A DNA stretch of 64,000 bases from Mercurialis annua (lineage: Eukaryota; Streptophyta; Magnoliopsida; Malpighiales; Euphorbiaceae). A model generated the notes under the pieces. The model was not told where the DNA came from and searched no databases. It saw only the letters and a program-made list of their open reading frames with translations. The position numbers and the translations under genes are program-made. The stretch is taken from the NCBI RefSeq assembly GCF_937616625.2, contig NC_065575.1, positions 69,501-133,500 on the forward strand, given 5' to 3'. Below, piece by piece: positions 47,954 through 61,103 of this stretch (positions within the stretch are counted from its first letter, which is position 1; each line of letters starts with the position of its first letter).

Positions 47954-49826
47954 TAGGGGTGTAAATGAACCGAGCCGAGCCGAGCTTTGGAGTGTTCATG
48001 TTCAGCTCGTTTAGCGAATAAGGTGTTCATGTTCGGTTCATGTTCGTTCGAGCTTTAAACAGGGTGTTCATGTTCGGTTCGTTTAAATTTTATAGTGTTC
48101 ATGTTCAGTTCGTGTTCGGCTCGTGTTCGTTCGTTTAGCCGCTAAACGAACGAGCTCGCGAACGAGCTCGATAAGAAATAAACGAGCTCGTTCGCGAGCT
48201 TGTTCGCGAGCCTGATTGATAAGCCTGTTCGCGAGCCTGATCGATAAGCTTGTTCGCGAGCTCGTTCGTTTAGTGGCTAAACGAACGACCACGAGTTCAA
48301 CTCGTTCGCAAAACACGAATACAAGCTGAATTAGTTTTGCCTAATAATGATTTTTTTTCAAACACATAATAAAATTTAAAGTACAGCTGATAAATCCAAC
48401 AAAAAATTATCTAAACATAAATTACAAAATACATAAGCAACATAAAATTCTAAAGACAAAAATGTAATAGATGCATTTCCTTCTCTTTCAACATCTTCAT
48501 TTTCAGCAATATTATCCAAAACTGGATTTGTTTGTGAGTTTTGAGTCAATTGAATTTGAATGACACCCTCATTTATATTCGACATTCTGTTACAAAACAA
48601 TTAAACAATAAAATTAAAAGATACACAAAAAATGCTATTATAAATTTGAAACTAAATAAACAAATATTATCTAATAACAAGGCATCAAAAATCCATATTC
48701 AACTTTCAAACTCTATAACAATTAAATTACAGGTATTAAAGAACAGATATTAAATAACAACACCTACCCTAATTAATGATATTATACAGATGAAGTTTTG
48801 ATTTAAGTGTGGCTGAAAATGGCATACTATAATAATTTTTTGTTGTGACATTACCTTGGAGAAAGCAGTAATTATTCTCGTCTCTTTATGGACTTTCATT
48901 ATAGGCATTTCAGTGTCCTTTTTTGCATTTGATGAACAGCCCTATTAAATGTAATGAATGAGTTATTGTTGATTTGTTTAGGACGAGTGGGTGATTTGTT
49001 TAAAAAGCTATTATAAATAAACAAGAAAACAAAGTAACAAAGGATTTCAAACTCAGCTTTCAAATTACTAACCTCCGAGAAACAGATGTGGTCGGCGATG
49101 GAGTAGGGGATGACGAACACCATAATTGCCGAGTAGAAGCAGATCGACACGAACAAAAGAGGCGGCCGAAGAGCAGGTTGTTGAAGGGGCAGAGACGACG
49201 AAGACCAGATCGTTGAAGGAGCAGAGGCAACAAAGAGCAGACCGCTGTGGTGACGTGAAGAGTCACCGGCGTGAAGCGTTATTGGCTTAAAGAAATTGAA
49301 GAAGAAACTGAATATTGGAGAGGCAGCGTGAAGAAACTGAATATAGGAGAGACATCAGGGTTTAGAATTGTAAAGTCTGTTTAGGTTATTAGTTTTCTTA
49401 GCATTTTAGGTTATTAGTTTCAAAACTACGTAGTTTTGATGTTTTGTTAAATATTAATAATTTTAAAATTGTAAAATATATTTATATAAATAAATTTAAA
49501 TACGAGTTAATTCACGAACACTTAATCGAGCTTAAATGAGCTTGTTTACGAACTCTTAATCGAGCTCGTTCACGAACACTTAATCGAGCTCGTTCACGAA
49601 CACTTAATCGAGCTCGTTCACGAACTTGTTCACGAACACTTAATCGAGTTGTTCGCGAACGTAAACGAGCCGAACGCCACCATGTTCATGTTCGGCTCGT
49701 TTATATTAACGAACGAAAAATTGAGCTCGAACTCGGTTCGTTTAGAATCCGAACGAACATGAACCGAGCTCTTATCGAGCCGAACACCGAGCTGCTCGCG
49801 AACGGCTCGGTTCGTTTACACCCCTA
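47954..49826. mobile_element. Non-autonomous hAT element, 1873 bp
   Basis: Terminal inverted repeats begin TAGGGGTGTAAATGAACCGA (left) and, read inward from the right, TAGGGGTGTAAACGAACCGA. The 8-bp target duplication GGAATAAG is perfect at 47946-47953 and 49827-49834. Both subterminal regions (about 47975-48310 and 49500-49800) are packed with CGTTCGCGAGCT and GAGCTCGTTC words on both strands. No transposase is encoded. The open frames inside are by-products of these repeats, except for a possible captured exon near 49060-49270. The element sits in Tnp2 exon 1. Confidence 0.95.
49060..49270 (-). other. Possible captured host exon inside the hAT element
   Basis: This patch is clearly richer in G+C than its surroundings. 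On the minus strand it contains a hydrophobic reading (ICFYSAIMVFVIPYSIADHI) ending at GAG|GTTAGT, a plausible splice donor, near 49074. I do not recognise the protein and other frames are also open, so host origin is a guess. Confidence 0.3.
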
Positions 49827-49959
49827 GGAATAAGCAAAGATAACATCAAAAAATTCTCCTTCATGCATTTCCATGGTGGTAAGTTATATGGCGTCACAAT
49901 CACCGGCCACATGCTATAACTCGTGCTCATATTTCCAAAAGGGTTAAATCCATCACTAG

Positions 49960-52837
49960 TGTAATATCCCGTATTTTTAAATTATTTTTTTAAATTATTT
50001 TTTTTATTTTAATTATCAATTTTTACATTCCGTCAAGCTTTATCTAAATTATCATTATTATTACTAAATTAGATATGTTAAGTATTTATTTTTATTAGAA
50101 AAAAAAAGGGAAAAAACGAAAAGAAAAGGAAAAAGCCATGCATGCAAACTTCTTCTTATGGTTCACGTGAACTATGGGCCATTTGTTTTTGTTGTAACAT
50201 AATAGGCCAATAGGCCATGCCTTTAAAGCCCATACAAATTGGTTCCTAAACCATTTGCAGAATCATCTTCCTATTTATGATTTCACGTTTCTTTCTTCTT
50301 TTAACCTAATATTTTCTTTCAACATTTAACAAAAAAAAAACTCAGCCACCATTCCTCCTTAGCAAATCTGAGACCTCACCTACCTTCATTCGTTTCATCC
50401 TTTCCAATCCGGTAAGTATCTTCGCTTTGTTCTTTTCTTTGATTGATGTTCGATATCGTCTCGTGCCGTTGTTAACTCGTAGCCTCATTATTCTAGCATC
50501 GTATCGGTGGATTTATCGCAACTACAATCAGACGACTTCATTATTGTTAATCCTTACGTGTTTCATATCAAATTGGTACGTTGAATCTCTTGTTTTTAAT
50601 GCCGTTCGGTTTATCGCTTTGGGATTCATATGACTACCGCTTTCTGGAATCTCATGAGCATGAAATTTTGTTAATGTTAGGCTTTGTTTATCTTGTCATT
50701 CGAACCTCATCCCATCTCTGAATCATCAAGCTTGTTGTTCTCCAAACGGTACGTACCAAACTCCCGTTTCGTCGCCGTTTCAATTTCGAAACGTTCATGT
50801 TATGTTTCTGCCGTTTCTTTTGTTCTTGATACTGTCTTTGGTTCATGTTGGTGGATGATTGTTATATCGTGGATCTCTTTGTTATTTGCTTGCGTATGCG
50901 ACACGGTTTCATAGTCAAAAATGTTAAACTCGCTGCCATTGTTATGCTTCTGTTCTTGTTCTTGTTTATGAATTATAGCTTTTATGTAGTTGTAGCAATT
51001 GGCAGATTAAGTTAGAGGGAAAGTGGTTCTTTTGAAATAAAAGAGATGGTCAAATATCATGAATGATCATTGCATTGTTTTACCTAAATCAATTGAATTA
51101 TTCAAGTTAGTTTTAACATATTAATCTTGTTTAATAATAGCTTGAACTCTTTTGATTTTAAATAGACAATTTGAATACGTAAAATATTTAATAACTTAAA
51201 TTAATATAATTACTAGGGTAATTATATTTAATTTTAATGGATATGTCAATTTGGCTAATTTACAAATTAGTACCTGAAAGTTTCTAAAAGACTTATTTTA
51301 GTTTAGTTATAACTTTTGGACTTCTAATTGATTTATTATTTAGTAAATTAAGGATTGGAAATTAATTTGATATTCAATCGATTAAAGTACAGTTTAGTCC
51401 CTATTTGGCTAAAGTACAGTTTAGTCCCTAAACTTTTATAGACTTTAAATAATTTAGTTTTTGGGTTGTAACTTGGGTTACTTGAACTATAAGATATTAA
51501 ATTCTATTTAATATAGATAATTGTTTTATCAAGTATTTTTAATTTAATAAACTCGGGTTTATAAAATTAATAAGTTTCGTTTGGGTTAGACTATGGTCAC
51601 TCAACAAGTGGGAAGAAGCTTGGTAGTTTTGATAACTCGGCTGACTCACTTATATGGATTTATTTAAATTAATTTATATACCATTTTAAATATGTTTATG
51701 ATTATATTTTATAACTTGGGTTATATTTGGAATGCATTTAATATACGTGTTTATTAAATGTGACTTGGTTTTGCGTTGTGCTAGTCCTATGTGGTGTCTA
51801 GTACTCTTTAGAGTTAGGGTCTGATTTTAATTATGATTTTAATATTTTATTTAGACCCGTCGACTGTTCGTACTTCAGAGGCGAACCAGAGTTAGATTGC
51901 TTGTCAGGATCACGTGGATTTAGCAAGCAGTGAGTTTATATCTCTATTTACCTCTTTATTAAGCAACTATTATATTTTGTATGTATATATATGTATAAAC
52001 AGCTTTCGAACTGTTTTCCCGCATTGTGGATTTGATTTGGAACGTGCTACTCGATGGGCATCATCGGGACTGCGTGCGCACCGGTAATGATTATGGTATT
52101 GAGGTAGGTTTGAGATACGTCTCACCTTAGTGAGGGCACCGGTGGAAGATACGTCTCCTGGGCTCACTATTTATTAAGTGATAGTCGGGGATCGGTTATT
52201 GAGATACGTCTCACCGATACGACAATGGATTTAGAATTGTGGTTTAGGGTTTCATTGAAAATCCATAATGAAAATGTTTTATTAAACGTTTTAAAGGTTT
52301 TTAACTTAATAAATGTAAATGGTTATATAAACTCTACTCAGTAAATCTGACCCCGTTGTTTTCCCAAATTTTCCAGGTTTATGATTTGAGCGTTTGGTCG
52401 ATCTCCGTTTCTTCATTCTCGGAGGTTTTTATTTTATTTTCAGAATAAAAGAGTCGAACTATTTTAAACTCTTAGACCGCAGTAGTAGTTTCATATTATT
52501 CTTGTCTTAGTCTTACGTTTATAGTTTTGACTATTGTTTGTTGGATTGGTCCAACTATTACTTTATCGCTTTGGCATGATTACAGTGTTTATGGTATTTA
52601 TATTATATTGCCATACTGTTGGAGATTATTCTGAGATAAGCGTACGTTAAATATATATATTGCTCTATGTACTTCTAGATTAGGCCGAAGTCTCGGTTGC
52701 CCCCGAGCATGTGGTTTTATGCAGGTACATTATTTTAAATGTTATAAATTGGTTATCCGCAAGGCTAGCTACGGGTTTTGGTACAACCATACCCATACCC
52801 TAGCGCCGGTCGCGATTCATGAAAATGGGTCGTGACA
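49960..52837 (+). repeat. 5' LTR of the gypsy chromovirus, 2878 bp
   Basis: By eye it differs from the 3' LTR by six substitutions and one A-run indel, all within the first about 0.9 kb; I found none in the remaining 2 kb. This implies a recent insertion. It contains three spaced GAGATACGTCTC-type palindromes at about 52112, 52145 and 52201. Small open frames such as 50427-50633 and 50684-50914 are duplicated in the 3' LTR and are not genes. Confidence 0.96.
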
Positions 52838-52841
52838 AACT

Positions 52842-52855
52842 TGGTATCAGAGCTT
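52842..52855 (+). other. Primer-binding site
   Basis: TGGTATCAGAGC four bases after the 5' LTR matches the 3' end complement of initiator methionine tRNA, the usual primer in this class. Confidence 0.9.
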
Positions 52856-53194
52856 TGGTTTCAAACCAAGGCCTTTTTAAATGTTAATTGTTTAATTGTT
52901 TTGGCATGCTAAGTGGTTAATTTACCCTAGGAACTACTGCGGAATTAGGATTCGAGTCTTGTCTTTGAAACGTCATCTTTTGTTTTCAAAACTTTCTGCC
53001 TACTCCTATAGGAATGTCGTGAGTCAATTATGTATGTTAATTGCTTTATTGCTTGATTTATTGCTATTTTCACTTGGGTGAATATATTATATTGCTGTTG
53101 ATTTCTCGGGAAATCTTAATTGGTGCTTGTTTTATTTCATGCTTGGGTATGAAATTTTATGTGTATTTAAATTATTCTTGTTTCATTCTTAGGA

Positions 53195-56100
53195 ATGAAT
53201 ACTCGTACTCGTGCTGCGGCTCAGCAAAATGCTGAGGCTGATGACGCGATCTCTATGGAGGTGGATCAGAATGAACCAGAGGTTCATGCTGGTGGAGGAC
53301 TAGCAGGCAGAGGCCCAGCTGGTCGGGGTCGAGCTGGTCGAGGTCGTGGTGGCCGAGGCCAAGCTGGCAGAGGTAGAGGCAGAGGCGTAGGACGCGGTGC
53401 TGCAGGAGGTGCTCAAGCGCCAGGTGTGGCACAACCTGAGTTGGGCGACTTCGACTTCAACACGTTTTTGGCTGGAGTCGCGGCGTTACAACTCAACCAG
53501 GTTCAGCTGCAAGCGGGACAGGTCGCTTTGCAGGATCAGTATGCGGTTTTGGGTCAGATTGCCCAGCAACAGCAACCACAGGCTGGTGGTGCAGTAGTTG
53601 GTGGTGTTGGAACCACTGACAGGGATCTGGTATTGGCTTACATGAGGCTAAAGCCAACGGAGTTTGACGGTTCCGGAGACGCGCTGGATTTTCTCGAGGA
53701 GGTTGAGCAGAATGCTCGGCGACTACAGGCTACGGAGCGTCAGACCGTCGTTCTTGTAGAGATGTCTATGAAGGGTTCAGCTGGGAACTGGTTTCGTAGT
53801 TCTGTTCATGCTGACATGGCTACCATCTCTTGGGCTCAGTTTGTGGCGAGATTCAGAGCTTTCTTCTTGCCGTTTTCAGTGACAGAGGGTCACAGAGACA
53901 GATTGCTTTCACTTACTAGGGATGATAGGTCAGTATCCGAGTACACGACAGAGTTCGTGAGGTTGGGTCGGTTCGCGCCGGACTTGCAGACAGATCAGGA
54001 GAGGGTGAACAACAGATACGTGAAAGGCTTAGGGCGCGATTTTGTGAGTTTGCTGACTGAGACACGCAGGGATTTTACGGACGTAGTAGACAGTGCTCGG
54101 CGTATGGAGAGCTCGTTACTGCAGTTCGGGGATATTTCTGGTCCTTCTCAGACCAAGAAGTCTTCTGGCCCTGGACAGCAGAGTGGTGGTGGTAGCTACC
54201 AATCGGCACCTTCTCAGTACAAGAACAAGAAGAGGGGTGTCAAGAAGAGTTATCAGCCGTACACCTACAGTTCAGGCAACAGCGGTAGCAGCCGCAGTTT
54301 TGGGCGCGGTAACAGCGGAGGTGCTAGTTTTCCTTTCTGTCAGAACTGCAGACGTCGACATCCAGGCGAGTGTCGCTTAGCACCAGGGGGTTGTTTTACT
54401 TGTGGCCAGCCGGGTCACTTTGCCAGAGAGTGTCAGGCATCTGGACAGCAGATGTCGGCAGCTAGTGTCGCTCAGCCATCCTATCAGAGTCAGAGACCAG
54501 TGTTCTCTGCACCAGCAGGGTTTTCTCAACCTGCTGCTTCTTTTGGTGGCCAGCGGGGCCGAGGTTCTGGAGGGCGTGGTTTTGGAGGCCGTGGCAACGG
54601 CGGTAGAGGTTCTAGCAGCTATGGTACCGGGCAGAGCTCTCAGCAACAGAGTCAGGGTCAGGCCAGAGTTTTCGCCTTGACTCCTCAGGATGCTCATGCA
54701 TCTAACGCAGTGGTGCAAGGTACTCTTCAGATCTCTTTCGTAGATGCACTTGTTTTATTCGATGCGGGTGCAACCCATTCTTTTGTGTCTACGTGTTTTG
54801 CTGCTAAGTTGGGTGTAACACCAACAAGTCTGGGTGAACCTTTATCTGTTTCTACTCCTTTGTCTGACTGTGTGGTGGTGGATGTTGTGTATCCATCGTG
54901 TTCCGTGGTTATCCATGGAAGGGATTTGCGTGCTGACTTAGTTGTTTTAGATGTTCTTTCATTTGACGTGATTTTGGGGATGGATTGGCTGGCACGCCAT
55001 TATGCTTCGATCGACTGTCGAGGGAAGTCGGTTGAGTTTCGGATTCCAGGTGATCTACCCTTTTCTTTTCAAGGGGAAAAGGCGGAGACACCGAAGAATC
55101 TGATTTCTGCGATCAAGGCAAAGCGGATGATGAGTAAGGGTTGTCAAGCTTTCTTAGCTGTGGTTAGAGACATGGATGCTGAGGTGGGCAGTATGAACAC
55201 TGTCCCTATAGTGAATGAGTTCACTGATGTTTTTCCAGAAGAGTTGCCTGGATTACCACCTGATCGGGATATCGAGTTCTGCATTGACGTTGTTCCTGGA
55301 ACTGGTCCTATTTCGATACCGCCGTATCGGATGGCTCCTGCTGAGCTGAAGGAGTTAAAGGAGCAGTTACAAGAACTTCTGGACAGTGGCTTCATCAGAC
55401 CGAGTACTTCTCCATGGGGTGCTCCAGTTCTGTTTGTTAAGAAGAAGGATGGTTCCTTTCGACTTTGTATCGACTACAGACAGTTGAACAAGGCTACCAT
55501 CAAGAACAGATATCCTCTTCCTCGCATCGACGATTTGTTTGATCAGTTGCAAGGTGCGAAGTGCTTTTCCAAGATTGACTTGAGATCCGGGTATCATCAA
55601 CTTCGGATTCGAGATGTCGATGTGCCTAAGACTGCTTTCAGAACGCGTTATGGGCATTTCGAGTTTCTAGTCATGTCGTTTGGGTTGACTAACGCACCAG
55701 CAGCGTTTATGGACATGATGAATCGGGTTTTCAAGCCGTTTTTGGATCAGTTTGTTATCGTCTTCATTGATGACATCCTGATTTATTCTCGGAGTGAGGA
55801 GGAGCATGCTTATCACTTGAGGACTATACTACAGACCTTGCGAGAGCATCAGTTGTATGCTAAGTTCTCAAAGTGCGAGTTTTGGCTGGAACAGGTTACC
55901 TTCTTAGGACACGTGGTGTCGAAGGATGGGATCAAGGTTGATCCGAAGAAGATTGAGGCGGTCATGGATTGGCAGAGGCCGAGGTCAGTTACCGAGATCA
56001 GGAGTTTTCTTGGGTTAGCTGGCTACTATCGTCGGTTCGTGCAGGATTTCTCTCGAATATCTGCACCTTTGACTAAACTAACACAGAAGGGTGTTAAGTT

Positions 56101-58108
56101 TGAGTGGACCGACAAGTGTGAGGCAAGTTTCGAGAAGCTGAAGGAGATTCTGACTACAGCTCCTGTTTTGGCGTTGCCTTCTGGCATAGAGGGTTTTACT
56201 GTGTACTGCGATGCTTCTCGGATTGGCTTAGGTTGCGTGTTGATGCAACATGGACAGGTGATCGCCTATGCTTCTCGTCAGCTGAAGAAGCATGAGGTGA
56301 ATTACCCTACACATGACCTGGAGTTAGCTGCTGTAGTTTTTGCTCTGAAGATCTGGAGGCACTACTTGTACGGTGCGACTTGCGAGATCTTCACTGATCA
56401 CAAGAGTCTGAAGTACATCTTTGATCAGCGAGAGCTGAATCTGAGACAGAGGAGGTGGCTAGAGTTACAGAAAGACTACGACTGTACTATTCAGTACCAT
56501 CCTGGTAAGGCTAATGTGGTAGCCGATGCGTTAAGTCGCAAGTCTTCGGGCAGCTTAGCCCATATTTCTGAGGTTGGACGTAGACCCATGGTTCGAGAAT
56601 GGCATGGTTTGATAGCTTCGGGCTACGGTTTTCAGGTTTCTCAGAACGGGAGTTTGTTGGCACATCTGCAAGTGCAGCCGGTTTTGATTGATAGGATTAA
56701 AGCTTTACAAGCTGAGGATCCACAATTGAAACGGATTATGGACGAGATCCATCTGGATGGGAATTCCGAGTTTGTTTTTGTTGACGGAATTCTCAGGTTT
56801 GGTTCGAGACTGTGCGTTCCGGATTCAGATGGTTTGAGAGACCAGATTCTGGAGGAAGCGCATAGATCAGCTTATAGTGTTCATCCGGGATCTACCAAGA
56901 TGTACCATGACCTCAAGGGTACGTATTGGTGGAGCGGAATGAAGAAGGATGTTGCAGAGTACGTTTCCAAGTGTCTGACTTGCCAGCAGGTGAAGCTGGA
57001 ACATCAGAGACCTTTTGGCTATCTACAACCACTACCTATTCCAGAGTGGAAGTGGGAGCGGATTGCCATGGACTTTGTTGTTGGTTTACCACGTACTCGA
57101 CAGGGGTACGATTCCATCTGGGTGATAGTTGACCGTATGACCAAGTCAGCTCATTTCCTTCCGATCAAGGTTTCGTATCCTGCTTCGAAGTTGGCTCAGT
57201 TGTACATCGACAGGATTGTCAGTTTGCATGGTGTACCGGTTTCGATTGTTTCTGACAGAGGTTCTGTTTTCACTTCGAGGTTCTGGAAAGCGTTACAGGA
57301 GTCCTTGGGTTCTCGATTGGACTTCAGTACAGCTTTTCATCCTCAGACTGACGGTCAGTCTGAGAGGACTATTCAGACGTTGGAGGATATGCTCAGGATG
57401 TGCATTCTTGACTTTCAGGGTAGCTGGGATACTCATTTTCCGTTGATTGAGTTTTCCTACAACAACAGTTACCATGCGAGCATTGAGATGGCACCTTATG
57501 AGGCTCTGTACGGACGCAAGTGTCGATCTCCTATCTGCTGGGAAGAGGTCGGCGAGCGGAAGTTGTCTGGTGCTGAGATTATTCAGATTACCTCAGAGAA
57601 GGTACCGTTGATAAAACGGAGGTTGGAGACAGCTTTTAGTCGGCATAAGAGTTATGCTGATCCGAAGAGGAAAGACATCGAGTTTCAAGTGGGAGACTTT
57701 GTGTTTCTTCGGGTTTCGCCTATGAAAGGCGTGGTTCGTTTTGGTGTCAAGGGAAAGTTGGCACCGAGGTACGTTGGTCCTTATGAGATTTCAGAGAGGA
57801 TTGGAGCGGTGGCATATCGTCTGGTTCTGCCGCCAGACATGTCGTTAGTACATCCTGTGTTTCACATTTCTATGTTGAGGAAGTGTATTTCTGATCCTTC
57901 GCATGTGATTGTGCCTCAGAGTGTTGAGATTGACCAGGAGCTGTCCTATGAGGAACAGCCAGTTGAGATTGTTGATACGCAAGTGCGTAAATTGCGGAAC
58001 AAGGAGATTCCGATGGTCAAGGTTCTTTGGCGCAATCATTCTGTAGAGGAGTGTACTTGGGAGACCGAGTTGGATATGCGGAATCGCTATCCTTTTCTTT
58101 TTCCGTGA
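53195..58108 (+). CDS. Gypsy Gag-Pol polyprotein, 1637 residues, intact
   Basis: Residues 1-70 are Gly/Arg-rich (repeats of AGRGRGGRG type). The Gag core is about 145-300. The CCHC knuckle [14 protein letters not shown] starts at Cys400. The protease motif is FDAGATHSF (Asp523), where the family normally has D-S/T-G. Reverse transcriptase has [30 protein letters not shown], and catalytic FIDD with Asp859-Asp860. RNase H has [13 protein letters not shown] and [11 protein letters not shown]. Integrase has the HHCC zinc region ([11 protein letters not shown]...CLTCQQVK), [22 protein letters not shown] and [12 protein letters not shown] (D, D, E). The C-terminal chromodomain is about 1580-1637 ([16 protein letters not shown] ... 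[16 protein letters not shown]). Start chosen at the first ATG after the leader. There is no frameshift between gag and pol. Confidence 0.96.
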   Translation: MNTRTRAAAQQNAEADDAISMEVDQNEPEVHAGGGLAGRGPAGRGRAGRGRGGRGQAGRGRGRGVGRGAAGGAQAPGVAQPELGDFDFNTFLAGVAALQLNQVQLQAGQVALQDQYAVLGQIAQQQQPQAGGAVVGGVGTTDRDLVLAYMRLKPTEFDGSGDALDFLEEVEQNARRLQATERQTVVLVEMSMKGSAGNWFRSSVHADMATISWAQFVARFRAFFLPFSVTEGHRDRLLSLTRDDRSVSEYTTEFVRLGRFAPDLQTDQERVNNRYVKGLGRDFVSLLTETRRDFTDVVDSARRMESSLLQFGDISGPSQTKKSSGPGQQSGGGSYQSAPSQYKNKKRGVKKSYQPYTYSSGNSGSSRSFGRGNSGGASFPFCQNCRRRHPGECRLAPGGCFTCGQPGHFARECQASGQQMSAASVAQPSYQSQRPVFSAPAGFSQPAASFGGQRGRGSGGRGFGGRGNGGRGSSSYGTGQSSQQQSQGQARVFALTPQDAHASNAVVQGTLQISFVDALVLFDAGATHSFVSTCFAAKLGVTPTSLGEPLSVSTPLSDCVVVDVVYPSCSVVIHGRDLRADLVVLDVLSFDVILGMDWLARHYASIDCRGKSVEFRIPGDLPFSFQGEKAETPKNLISAIKAKRMMSKGCQAFLAVVRDMDAEVGSMNTVPIVNEFTDVFPEELPGLPPDRDIEFCIDVVPGTGPISIPPYRMAPAELKELKEQLQELLDSGFIRPSTSPWGAPVLFVKKKDGSFRLCIDYRQLNKATIKNRYPLPRIDDLFDQLQGAKCFSKIDLRSGYHQLRIRDVDVPKTAFRTRYGHFEFLVMSFGLTNAPAAFMDMMNRVFKPFLDQFVIVFIDDILIYSRSEEEHAYHLRTILQTLREHQLYAKFSKCEFWLEQVTFLGHVVSKDGIKVDPKKIEAVMDWQRPRSVTEIRSFLGLAGYYRRFVQDFSRISAPLTKLTQKGVKFEWTDKCEASFEKLKEILTTAPVLALPSGIEGFTVYCDASRIGLGCVLMQHGQVIAYASRQLKKHEVNYPTHDLELAAVVFALKIWRHYLYGATCEIFTDHKSLKYIFDQRELNLRQRRWLELQKDYDCTIQYHPGKANVVADALSRKSSGSLAHISEVGRRPMVREWHGLIASGYGFQVSQNGSLLAHLQVQPVLIDRIKALQAEDPQLKRIMDEIHLDGNSEFVFVDGILRFGSRLCVPDSDGLRDQILEEAHRSAYSVHPGSTKMYHDLKGTYWWSGMKKDVAEYVSKCLTCQQVKLEHQRPFGYLQPLPIPEWKWERIAMDFVVGLPRTRQGYDSIWVIVDRMTKSAHFLPIKVSYPASKLAQLYIDRIVSLHGVPVSIVSDRGSVFTSRFWKALQESLGSRLDFSTAFHPQTDGQSERTIQTLEDMLRMCILDFQGSWDTHFPLIEFSYNNSYHASIEMAPYEALYGRKCRSPICWEEVGERKLSGAEIIQITSEKVPLIKRRLETAFSRHKSYADPKRKDIEFQVGDFVFLRVSPMKGVVRFGVKGKLAPRYVGPYEISERIGAVAYRLVLPPDMSLVHPVFHISMLRKCISDPSHVIVPQSVEIDQELSYEEQPVEIVDTQVRKLRNKEIPMVKVLWRNHSVEECTWETELDMRNRYPFLFP

Positions 58109-58213
58109 GGTACGATATCTTAATTTCTGTGATTTTTTATGATTTTTACTTGTGTTACGTGTTGTTCTGGTGTTATTTGTTTATGTGTTTAAATTCGAGG
58201 GCGAATTTTTAAT

Positions 58214-58226
58214 AAGTTGGGGAGAA
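58214..58226 (+). other. Polypurine tract
   Basis: AAGTTGGGGAGAA immediately before the 3' LTR; it primes plus-strand synthesis in this class. Confidence 0.85.
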
Positions 58227-61103
58227 TGTAATATCCCGTATTTTTAAATTATTTTTTTAAATTATTTTTTTTATTTTAATTATCAATTTTTACATTCCGT
58301 CAAGCTTTATCTAAATTATCATTATTATTACTAAATTAGATATGTTAAGTATTTATTTTGATTAGAAAAAAAAAGGGAAAAAAAGAAAAGAAAAGGAAAA
58401 AGCCATGCATACAAACTTCTTCTTATGGTTCACGTGAACTATGGGCCATTTGTTTTTGTTGTAACATAATAGGCCAATAGGCCATGCCTTTAAAGCCCAT
58501 ACAAATTGGTTCCTAAACCATTTGCAGAATCATCTTCCTATTTATGATTTCACGTTTCTTTCTTCTTTTAACCTAATATTTTCTTTCAACATTTAACAAA
58601 AAAAAACTCAGCCACCATTCCTCCTTAGCAAATCTGAGACCTCACCTACCTTCATTCGTTTCATCCTTTCCAATCCGGTAAGTATCTTCGCTTTGTTCTT
58701 TTCTTTGATTGATGCTCGATATCGTCTCGTGCCGTTGTTAACTCGTAGCCTCATTATTCTAGCATCGTATCGGTGGATTTATCGCAACTACAATCAGACG
58801 ACTTCATTATTGTTAATCCTTACGTGTTTCATATCAAATTGGTACGTTGAATCTCTTGTTTTTAATGCCGTTCGGTTTATCGCTTTGGGATTCATATGAC
58901 TACCGCTTTCTAGAATCTCATGAGCATGAAATTTTGTTAATGTTAGGCTTTGTTTATCTTGTCATTCGAACCTCATCCCATCTCTGAATCATCAAGCTTG
59001 TTGTTCTCCAAACGGTACGTACCAAACTCCCGTTTCGTCGCCGTTTCGATTTCGAAACGTTCATGTTATGTTTCTGCCGTTTCTTTTGTTCTTGATACTG
59101 TCTTTGGTTCATGTTGGTGGATGATTGTTATATCGTGGATCTCTTTGTTATTTGCTTGCGTATGCGACACGGTTTCATAGTCAAAAATGTTAAACTCGCT
59201 GCCATTGTTATGCTTCTGTTCTTGTTCTTGTTTATGAATTATAGCTTTTATGTAGTTGTAGCAATTGGCAGATTAAGTTAGAGGGAAAGTGGTTCTTTTG
59301 AAATAAAAGAGATGGTCAAATATCATGAATGATCATTGCATTGTTTTACCTAAATCAATTGAATTATTCAAGTTAGTTTTAACATATTAATCTTGTTTAA
59401 TAATAGCTTGAACTCTTTTGATTTTAAATAGACAATTTGAATACGTAAAATATTTAATAACTTAAATTAATATAATTACTAGGGTAATTATATTTAATTT
59501 TAATGGATATGTCAATTTGGCTAATTTACAAATTAGTACCTGAAAGTTTCTAAAAGACTTATTTTAGTTTAGTTATAACTTTTGGACTTCTAATTGATTT
59601 ATTATTTAGTAAATTAAGGATTGGAAATTAATTTGATATTCAATCGATTAAAGTACAGTTTAGTCCCTATTTGGCTAAAGTACAGTTTAGTCCCTAAACT
59701 TTTATAGACTTTAAATAATTTAGTTTTTGGGTTGTAACTTGGGTTACTTGAACTATAAGATATTAAATTCTATTTAATATAGATAATTGTTTTATCAAGT
59801 ATTTTTAATTTAATAAACTCGGGTTTATAAAATTAATAAGTTTCGTTTGGGTTAGACTATGGTCACTCAACAAGTGGGAAGAAGCTTGGTAGTTTTGATA
59901 ACTCGGCTGACTCACTTATATGGATTTATTTAAATTAATTTATATACCATTTTAAATATGTTTATGATTATATTTTATAACTTGGGTTATATTTGGAATG
60001 CATTTAATATACGTGTTTATTAAATGTGACTTGGTTTTGCGTTGTGCTAGTCCTATGTGGTGTCTAGTACTCTTTAGAGTTAGGGTCTGATTTTAATTAT
60101 GATTTTAATATTTTATTTAGACCCGTCGACTGTTCGTACTTCAGAGGCGAACCAGAGTTAGATTGCTTGTCAGGATCACGTGGATTTAGCAAGCAGTGAG
60201 TTTATATCTCTATTTACCTCTTTATTAAGCAACTATTATATTTTGTATGTATATATATGTATAAACAGCTTTCGAACTGTTTTCCCGCATTGTGGATTTG
60301 ATTTGGAACGTGCTACTCGATGGGCATCATCGGGACTGCGTGCGCACCGGTAATGATTATGGTATTGAGGTAGGTTTGAGATACGTCTCACCTTAGTGAG
60401 GGCACCGGTGGAAGATACGTCTCCTGGGCTCACTATTTATTAAGTGATAGTCGGGGATCGGTTATTGAGATACGTCTCACCGATACGACAATGGATTTAG
60501 AATTGTGGTTTAGGGTTTCATTGAAAATCCATAATGAAAATGTTTTATTAAACGTTTTAAAGGTTTTTAACTTAATAAATGTAAATGGTTATATAAACTC
60601 TACTCAGTAAATCTGACCCCGTTGTTTTCCCAAATTTTCCAGGTTTATGATTTGAGCGTTTGGTCGATCTCCGTTTCTTCATTCTCGGAGGTTTTTATTT
60701 TATTTTCAGAATAAAAGAGTCGAACTATTTTAAACTCTTAGACCGCAGTAGTAGTTTCATATTATTCTTGTCTTAGTCTTACGTTTATAGTTTTGACTAT
60801 TGTTTGTTGGATTGGTCCAACTATTACTTTATCGCTTTGGCATGATTACAGTGTTTATGGTATTTATATTATATTGCCATACTGTTGGAGATTATTCTGA
60901 GATAAGCGTACGTTAAATATATATATTGCTCTATGTACTTCTAGATTAGGCCGAAGTCTCGGTTGCCCCCGAGCATGTGGTTTTATGCAGGTACATTATT
61001 TTAAATGTTATAAATTGGTTATCCGCAAGGCTAGCTACGGGTTTTGGTACAACCATACCCATACCCTAGCGCCGGTCGCGATTCATGAAAATGGGTCGTG
61101 ACA
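58227..61103 (+). repeat. 3' LTR of the gypsy chromovirus, 2877 bp
   Basis: Near-identical partner of 49960-52837, followed by ACTAG and then the Tnp2 codons. Confidence 0.96.

Larger units (their letters stand above)
49960..61103 (+). mobile_element. Complete Ty3/gypsy chromovirus (Tekay/Del-like), 11.1 kb
   Basis: Two LTRs (49960-52837 and 58227-61103) start TGTAATATCCCG and end GGGTCGTGACA. Target duplication ACTAG is at 49955-49959 and 61104-61108. Primer-binding site TGGTATCAGAGC is at 52842 and purine tract AAGTTGGGGAGAA at 58214-58226. The single Gag-Pol frame ends in a chromodomain-like region, and the reverse transcriptase-RNase H-integrase order is that of Ty3/gypsy. The lineage call (Tekay/Del) rests on long LTRs, one fused frame and the C-terminal chromodomain. 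Everything needed for autonomy seems present apart from the residue noted in protease. Confidence 0.96.

Noticed and set aside
48083..48316. Arg/Glu-rich frame (REQARERAR) in the hAT element
   Set aside because: Produced by GAGCTCGCGAACGAGC-type subterminal repeats, not a protein.
50427..60433. Duplicated small frames at 50427, 50684, 51970 and 58693, 58950, 60236
   Set aside because: They lie in the two LTRs of the gypsy element and have no family-like sequence.
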